Made by a program: the position numbers and the translations under genes. From positions 62,001 to 126,000 of the forward strand of contig CALUTJ010000004.1 in assembly GCA_944323685.1 (NCBI GenBank): DNA of 64,000 nucleotides, written 5' to 3'. Source of the stretch: Candidatus Gastranaerophilales bacterium (GTDB taxonomy: Bacteria > Cyanobacteriota > Vampirovibrionia > Gastranaerophilales > Gastranaerophilaceae). The notes beneath the pieces are model-generated. The model did no database searches. It was not told the origin of the DNA and saw nothing but the letters and a program-made list of their open reading frames with translations. The number at the start of each line of letters is the position of its first letter. The stretch's first letter is position 1. Below, piece after piece: positions 60,188 to 64,000 of the stretch.

Positions 60188-61716
60188 TATTTAGCCTCCT
60201 TTCCTGCGCTTGCCTGTTTTTTGGCGTCACACAATCCGGGGAAGAATTTTTCCATAAACCTTGGATAAGCCCAGTTGAGCAAACCGCAGGTGAACGGAAG
60301 AATTGCAAGACCGAAGATAAGACCGCTTAATTTTTTGAAGTTTTTAAATACGCCTTCACGTCTGTTAATTTCGGCTCTGAGCCATTTTTTAACTTTTACG
60401 CTGGTCTCGACCTCGTCCATTGTCATACCGTGGTGTCTTATATCTTTAATTCTTTTTTCTTTGATTTTATCAATTGCACGTACAAGAGTTTTTCTTTCTG
60501 CATCGTTAGATTCAGGAGTCTGGCTTAAACGATTTTCGAGCTCCTTAACTTTATCAGCTACAAGTTTTTTCTCTGCTTCAAGCACGTGAGAGTCTTTTTG
60601 TTCTACTGATATTGTTGTATCGTCGAAAATACGTTGTTTTTCGACCATGAATTTTTCTTTTAAGTCGTTAAACGCTTTGGAAGTTTCGAATTTAACTCTG
60701 GTTTCTTCGGCAAGCTCCGTTTTTACTCTGCTGATAGCTTCGTTCTCGGCGGTTCTTTCCAATTTGTTTTTAAACTCTTTGTATTTAACGCCGGCTTTTT
60801 TCAAAGCACTCTTTATGGAGCCTTTTTTGTATTCTTTGAGTTTTTCAGGAACCGGAATTTCTCCGTTTTTCATTTGTTTATGTTTTTCAAGTGCGTTGGG
60901 GTCTTCCCAGTCTATTTTGATGTTGAAAAGCTTTTTGTCATCGGGATTGACTCCGAATTCTTTAAGCACGCTTGAATAAACATCTTTTCTTGCTTTATCC
61001 AGTTCATCAGGTTTTACAAATTCAATATCTTTAATTTCGCTTAATTTAGTCGGGTGGAACCAGTCTTTAACCTTGCCGTTTTCATCACGCAGAACAGATG
61101 TGGTTATCGGTTGATTTTCTTTAGCAAGTCTGCGCATTTTGTCACGTTGAGCGTAGAAGATATTGTTTCTGGCTTCCTGCATAATATCTTCTATGTATTC
61201 GCCTTTTGTGCGGCCTTTATAGAATTTAGCCTCAAGATCGTCAACCGTATTGCCTGCGGCGAAAAATTCTCTGAGTTCCTGATTATATCTTGATTTAGCG
61301 TAAGTTCTTACAATACTTTCAGGCGGTTTTGCACTTAAGTCGATTCTTCTTACTTTTCCGGAAGCGGCCCACTTGTCTAACAGGTAGTTGTAAGCGGTCA
61401 TAACCGGAAGCTGAACACCCAGAGCCAGTACAGCAGAAAGAGGCTGTCTTAAAGCTGAATATGCTTTGACTTTAGGGTCTTCGTCAGACAGCGGGTTGAA
61501 TCTGATAAATATAGGTGCAACACCTGCGGTACCTATTGCAGTAACCGTGTTGTTTAAGTTTTCCCCGTTGTTTTTGCCCAATGCGTAAAATGTTTTTATG
61601 TTTTTAGGAACATTCTTTCCTACTGCTCTTGCAATTCTCTTATCAATTACATAGTTTCCGAATGCCGGTTGCCCCTGCCCCGAAATATATTGACTGTAAC
61701 TTGTCTGGACTTTCAT
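60187..61716 (-). CDS. Membrane protein with coiled coil and N-terminal FGN motif
   Basis: 509 aa. MKVQTSYSQ start with GQPAFGN (about residues 15-21). A hydrophobic region follows (AVLALGVQLPVMTAYNYLLD, about 93-112), then a long Lys/Glu coiled coil (about 140-445) and a hydrophobic C-terminal segment (LSGLIFGLAILPFTCGLLN, about 465-485). A good AAGGTGG Shine-Dalgarno. Coupled to the next gene, so the two products may form a complex. No family recognised. Confidence 0.75.
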   Translation of the reverse strand: MKVQTSYSQYISGQGQPAFGNYVIDKRIARAVGKNVPKNIKTFYALGKNNGENLNNTVTAIGTAGVAPIFIRFNPLSDEDPKVKAYSALRQPLSAVLALGVQLPVMTAYNYLLDKWAASGKVRRIDLSAKPPESIVRTYAKSRYNQELREFFAAGNTVDDLEAKFYKGRTKGEYIEDIMQEARNNIFYAQRDKMRRLAKENQPITTSVLRDENGKVKDWFHPTKLSEIKDIEFVKPDELDKARKDVYSSVLKEFGVNPDDKKLFNIKIDWEDPNALEKHKQMKNGEIPVPEKLKEYKKGSIKSALKKAGVKYKEFKNKLERTAENEAISRVKTELAEETRVKFETSKAFNDLKEKFMVEKQRIFDDTTISVEQKDSHVLEAEKKLVADKVKELENRLSQTPESNDAERKTLVRAIDKIKEKRIKDIRHHGMTMDEVETSVKVKKWLRAEINRREGVFKNFKKLSGLIFGLAILPFTCGLLNWAYPRFMEKFFPGLCDAKKQASAGKEAK

Positions 61717-62130
61717 TTTTCCACCTTAATCACACTTCTCACATATATTAAAAACCGTAAAAATAAAAATTGCGCTTAAATACGTGTTTTATTAAGAAAT
61801 ATTAACGCTGATTCTAAACGGCAAAACAGACACTATAACTGAGTTTTGGTACACACATCCTTAAGTCTTTCTTTTTATTTTTTCAATTTTGAACAGATAC
61901 TAATAAATTGGCATGCGCCATGCCTTATCTTATAACAGACCATTTTTATATTCAAATATTATTACCAAAAAAATTTTTTTTCAAAAATTTTAACTTATAT
62001 TAAAAAATTATATTAAATATTTTTAATTTTCTTTACTATTTAATTTTTTTAAAATACTATAATGATTAAGTTATGGGAAATATACCCTTTCCTTTATTAA
62101 AAAAAGTTTAGATTGAAAGAGGTCAAATAA
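61717..62130 (+). other. Non-coding region with ftsZ promoter
   Basis: 414 bp, very AT-rich, no credible gene. A TATAAT at 62058-62063 with a TTTACT about 20 bp upstream is a candidate ftsZ promoter, giving a leader of about 65 nt with a GAGGT Shine-Dalgarno before the GTG at 62131. Nothing else identified. Confidence 0.5.
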
Positions 62131-63354
62131 GTGGAAAATTTCGGACCAGATATCTTCGGTAGAAGAGACAAAGAACAGGACATGGAAACTCCATCCGTAT
62201 CAAGTGTTGCGGATATTAAAGTTATCGGTGCCGGCGGCGGCGGCGGTAACGCAGTTAATAGAATGATTAAAGCAGGATTAACAGGCGTTGATTTCTGGGC
62301 TATGAACACAGATGCTCAAGTTTTAAAAATGTCGTTAGCCGATAACAAGATTCAATTAGGCGGAAAATTAACAGAAGGACTCGGCGCAGGCGGTGATCCT
62401 TCGGTTGGTGAAAAAGCCGCAGAAGAAACCAGAGATCAAATTGTTCAGGCTTTAGATGGTGCAGATATGGTATTTGTTACTGCCGGCATGGGTGGCGGTA
62501 CGGGTACGGGCGCTGCTCCTGTTATTGCTAAAATTGCAAAAGAACTGGGCGCACTTACTATCGGTGTTGTTACAAAACCTTTCAGCTTTGAAGGTAAACG
62601 CCGTATGAATCAGGCTATGCAAGGTCTCGAAAAATTAAAAGAAACCGTTGACGCACTTATTGTCATTCCGAATGATAAACTCTTAGAAGTCGTTGAAAGA
62701 AGAACAACAATGAAAGAAGCTTTTCAGGTTGTTGACGAGGTTCTTTTACGCGGTGTTCAAGGTATATCTGATATCATCACCGTTCCCGGTTTAATAAACG
62801 TTGACTTTGCCGATGTTAAAGCAGTTATGCAGTCAAGCGGTTCTGCTTTAATGGGTATCGGCAGAGGAACAGGTGAAGGCAGAGCAATGGAAGCAGCCAG
62901 ACTGGCTATCAACTCTCCGCTGCTTGAAACTTCTATCAACGGTGCTTCCGGTATTATTATGAACGTAACCGGCGGTTCTGATATGACTTTACATGAAGTT
63001 ACAGAAGCTGCACAGGTTATCCATGATGCTGTTGCGGAAGATGCAATTGTTACATTCGGTTCTGTTATCGATGACAGAATCCAGGGTGAAATCCAGATTA
63101 CGGTTATTGCAACAGGTTTTGAGATGAAGGGTGTTGAGAGTGCACCTAAAAAAGATGCAGTAAAATCATTAAGTGCTGCTGATTTCTTCTCAAGCTCATT
63201 TAATACGGGCAGTTCATCTTTGAATATGAACAATAATACACCGGCTCCGGCTGCCGCAGGTAATATTCAACAGCCCAAACCGGCTATTTCACCTCAAAAA
63301 ACTCAAAATGATTTGATGAGTATAATTGATATACCTCCGTTCCTTCAAAAATAA
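62131..63354 (+). CDS. ftsZ: Cell division protein FtsZ
   Basis: 407 aa tubulin-like GTPase that polymerises into the division ring. Start is GTG at 62131. Key motifs: [14 protein letters not shown] (about residues 33-46), MNTDAQVL, the tubulin signature [18 protein letters not shown], and T7-loop [11 protein letters not shown] with the catalytic Asp. The conserved C-terminal peptide [12 protein letters not shown] binds division partners such as FtsA or ZipN-like proteins. A disordered Ala/Pro/Asn linker precedes it. No ftsA or other dcw gene is adjacent, as is usual in Cyanobacteria. Confidence 0.97.
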   Translation: MENFGPDIFGRRDKEQDMETPSVSSVADIKVIGAGGGGGNAVNRMIKAGLTGVDFWAMNTDAQVLKMSLADNKIQLGGKLTEGLGAGGDPSVGEKAAEETRDQIVQALDGADMVFVTAGMGGGTGTGAAPVIAKIAKELGALTIGVVTKPFSFEGKRRMNQAMQGLEKLKETVDALIVIPNDKLLEVVERRTTMKEAFQVVDEVLLRGVQGISDIITVPGLINVDFADVKAVMQSSGSALMGIGRGTGEGRAMEAARLAINSPLLETSINGASGIIMNVTGGSDMTLHEVTEAAQVIHDAVAEDAIVTFGSVIDDRIQGEIQITVIATGFEMKGVESAPKKDAVKSLSAADFFSSSFNTGSSSLNMNNNTPAPAAAGNIQQPKPAISPQKTQNDLMSIIDIPPFLQK

Positions 63355-63380
63355 CGGATATCAAATACAAAAATAATAAA

Positions 63381-63409
63381 AAGCTCTGATATTTGTCAGA
63401 GCTTTTTTT
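63381..63409 (+). terminator. Terminator of ftsZ
   Basis: AAGCTCTGA / TCAGAGCTT with loop TATTTG, followed by six more T. Positioned 26 bp after the ftsZ stop. Confidence 0.9.
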
Positions 63410-63528
63410 ATTTTATCTGCCACAAAAGCTTTATTTCCCGTGTTTATTAAAATATCCATTAAAATGATGATTTATATTTCTTAATAGTTTTTTATACTTT
63501 AGTAGGATATAAAAAGAGGGATATAATT

Positions 63529-64000
63529 TTGGCAGTTAAAAAGAGCAATTTAAAGACTAAACCGCAGACAAAACCTGATTTGCATGTTGCACAGGTGCCT
63601 AAAAAACCGTTAACAAAACCGTATAATGATATAGATTTAAACAATTGGAAGGATTATCCGCATATTTTTACCGATACATTGTGGGAGTTCCAATCAAGAG
63701 ATAAAAGCAACGGTCATTCTTATGACTATCATGGCAACTATATTCCGCAAATAGCGCAGCAGCTTTACGAAAGATTCACCAAAAAAGGCGATATTGTTTT
63801 AGATATGTTTTTTGGTTCAGGTACATCCGGCATCGAAGCGGTAAACATGCAAAGACGTTGCATCGGGGTTGAACTTAAACAGGATTTAGTCGACTACGTA
63901 AGTCAAAAATTTGATGCCAAAACTCTCGTCACTGACGTAAACATCATCTGCGGTGATAGTGCATCCTCCGATATCGGTGTAAAAATTCAGGACAGACTTG
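63529..64000 (+). CDS. DNA methyltransferase (partial, 5' end)
   Basis: The frame opens at TTG 63529 behind AGAGGG and runs off the window; 157 codons are visible. After a Lys/Pro-rich start, YNDIDLNNWKDYPHIFTDTL leads to the SAM-binding motif VLDMFFGSGTSGIEAVNMQR and the acidic strand RRCIGVE. This motif is typical of amino-methyltransferases (adenine-N6 or cytosine-N4). The catalytic DPPY-type motif would lie beyond the edge, and the order with motif I early suggests a beta/gamma or fused arrangement. Whether a restriction enzyme accompanies it cannot be seen. Confidence 0.75.
   Translation, partial: MAVKKSNLKTKPQTKPDLHVAQVPKKPLTKPYNDIDLNNWKDYPHIFTDTLWEFQSRDKSNGHSYDYHGNYIPQIAQQLYERFTKKGDIVLDMFFGSGTSGIEAVNMQRRCIGVELKQDLVDYVSQKFDAKTLVTDVNIICGDSASSDIGVKIQDRL

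Overview
The window looks like chromosome from an AT-rich, Gram-negative gut bacterium of the Gastranaerophilales (Vampirovibrionia, formerly Melainabacteria), the non-photosynthetic sister group of Cyanobacteria. This placement is inferred from protein style: a RecG with a cyanobacterial-type N-terminal extension, many lineage-type hypothetical proteins with a short FKG/FSG/FGG motif near the N-terminus, and an outer-membrane autotransporter. It was not tested with a tree. Gram-negative envelope markers are ExbD pairs, a type V autotransporter and a GT9 heptosyltransferase-like enzyme. FliS, a FlgN/FliT-like chaperone and a Maf-type (DUF115) glycosyltransferase suggest a glycosylated flagellum encoded mostly elsewhere.

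Layout. 1-3.5 kb: the end of an ExbB/TolQ-like gene, two exbD genes, a large TPR protein and a Cys-cluster (YkgJ-like) protein. 3.6-8.5 kb: two tandem paralogues of about 780 aa with an N-terminal EF-hand, each with its own terminator. 8.7-19.4 kb: housekeeping and motility genes (5-formyl-THF cyclo-ligase, XRE regulator, cobalamin adenosyltransferase, a degenerate HerA-like acidic protein, fliS, a FlgN-like gene, a CDF transporter, adenylate cyclase and recG), several translationally coupled. 19.6-30 kb: an NMP-kinase-like protein, rpiB, a REC-STAS regulator, trmD, rimM, a zinc-ribbon/disordered protein, dtd, the Maf glycosyltransferase, a TPR protein and rlmN. 30.2-37.5 kb: one 2418-aa autotransporter behind a palindromic operator. 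37.5-39 kb: a gene-free, repeat-rich stretch ending in tRNA-Gln. 39-50.4 kb: motif-bearing proteins (including zeta-toxin-like and kinase-like ones), GT9, a SIMPL protein, a PanE-like reductase and a broken DUF3137 gene. 50.5-52.2 kb: a Fic protein and a tRNA-Asp locus with repeated copies of the tRNA 3' end plus terminator. 52.4-61.7 kb: a SNF2 helicase, an APC permease and membrane proteins. 62.1-64 kb: ftsZ and the start of a DNA methyltransferase gene.

Three patterns stand out as possibly undescribed. (1) At least eight otherwise unrelated proteins share an N-terminus of the form M-[KRNQ]-[IV] or similar, then 10-35 low-complexity residues, then [SAPT]-F-x-[GSN]. They include a kinase-like and a zeta-toxin-like protein. 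(2) A 176-bp element occurs twice without indels, in the same orientation just upstream of two unrelated genes. All nine differences lie outside three predicted stems. (3) At both tRNA loci the tRNA 3' end, with a terminator or flank, is repeated downstream, like scars of serial small integrations.
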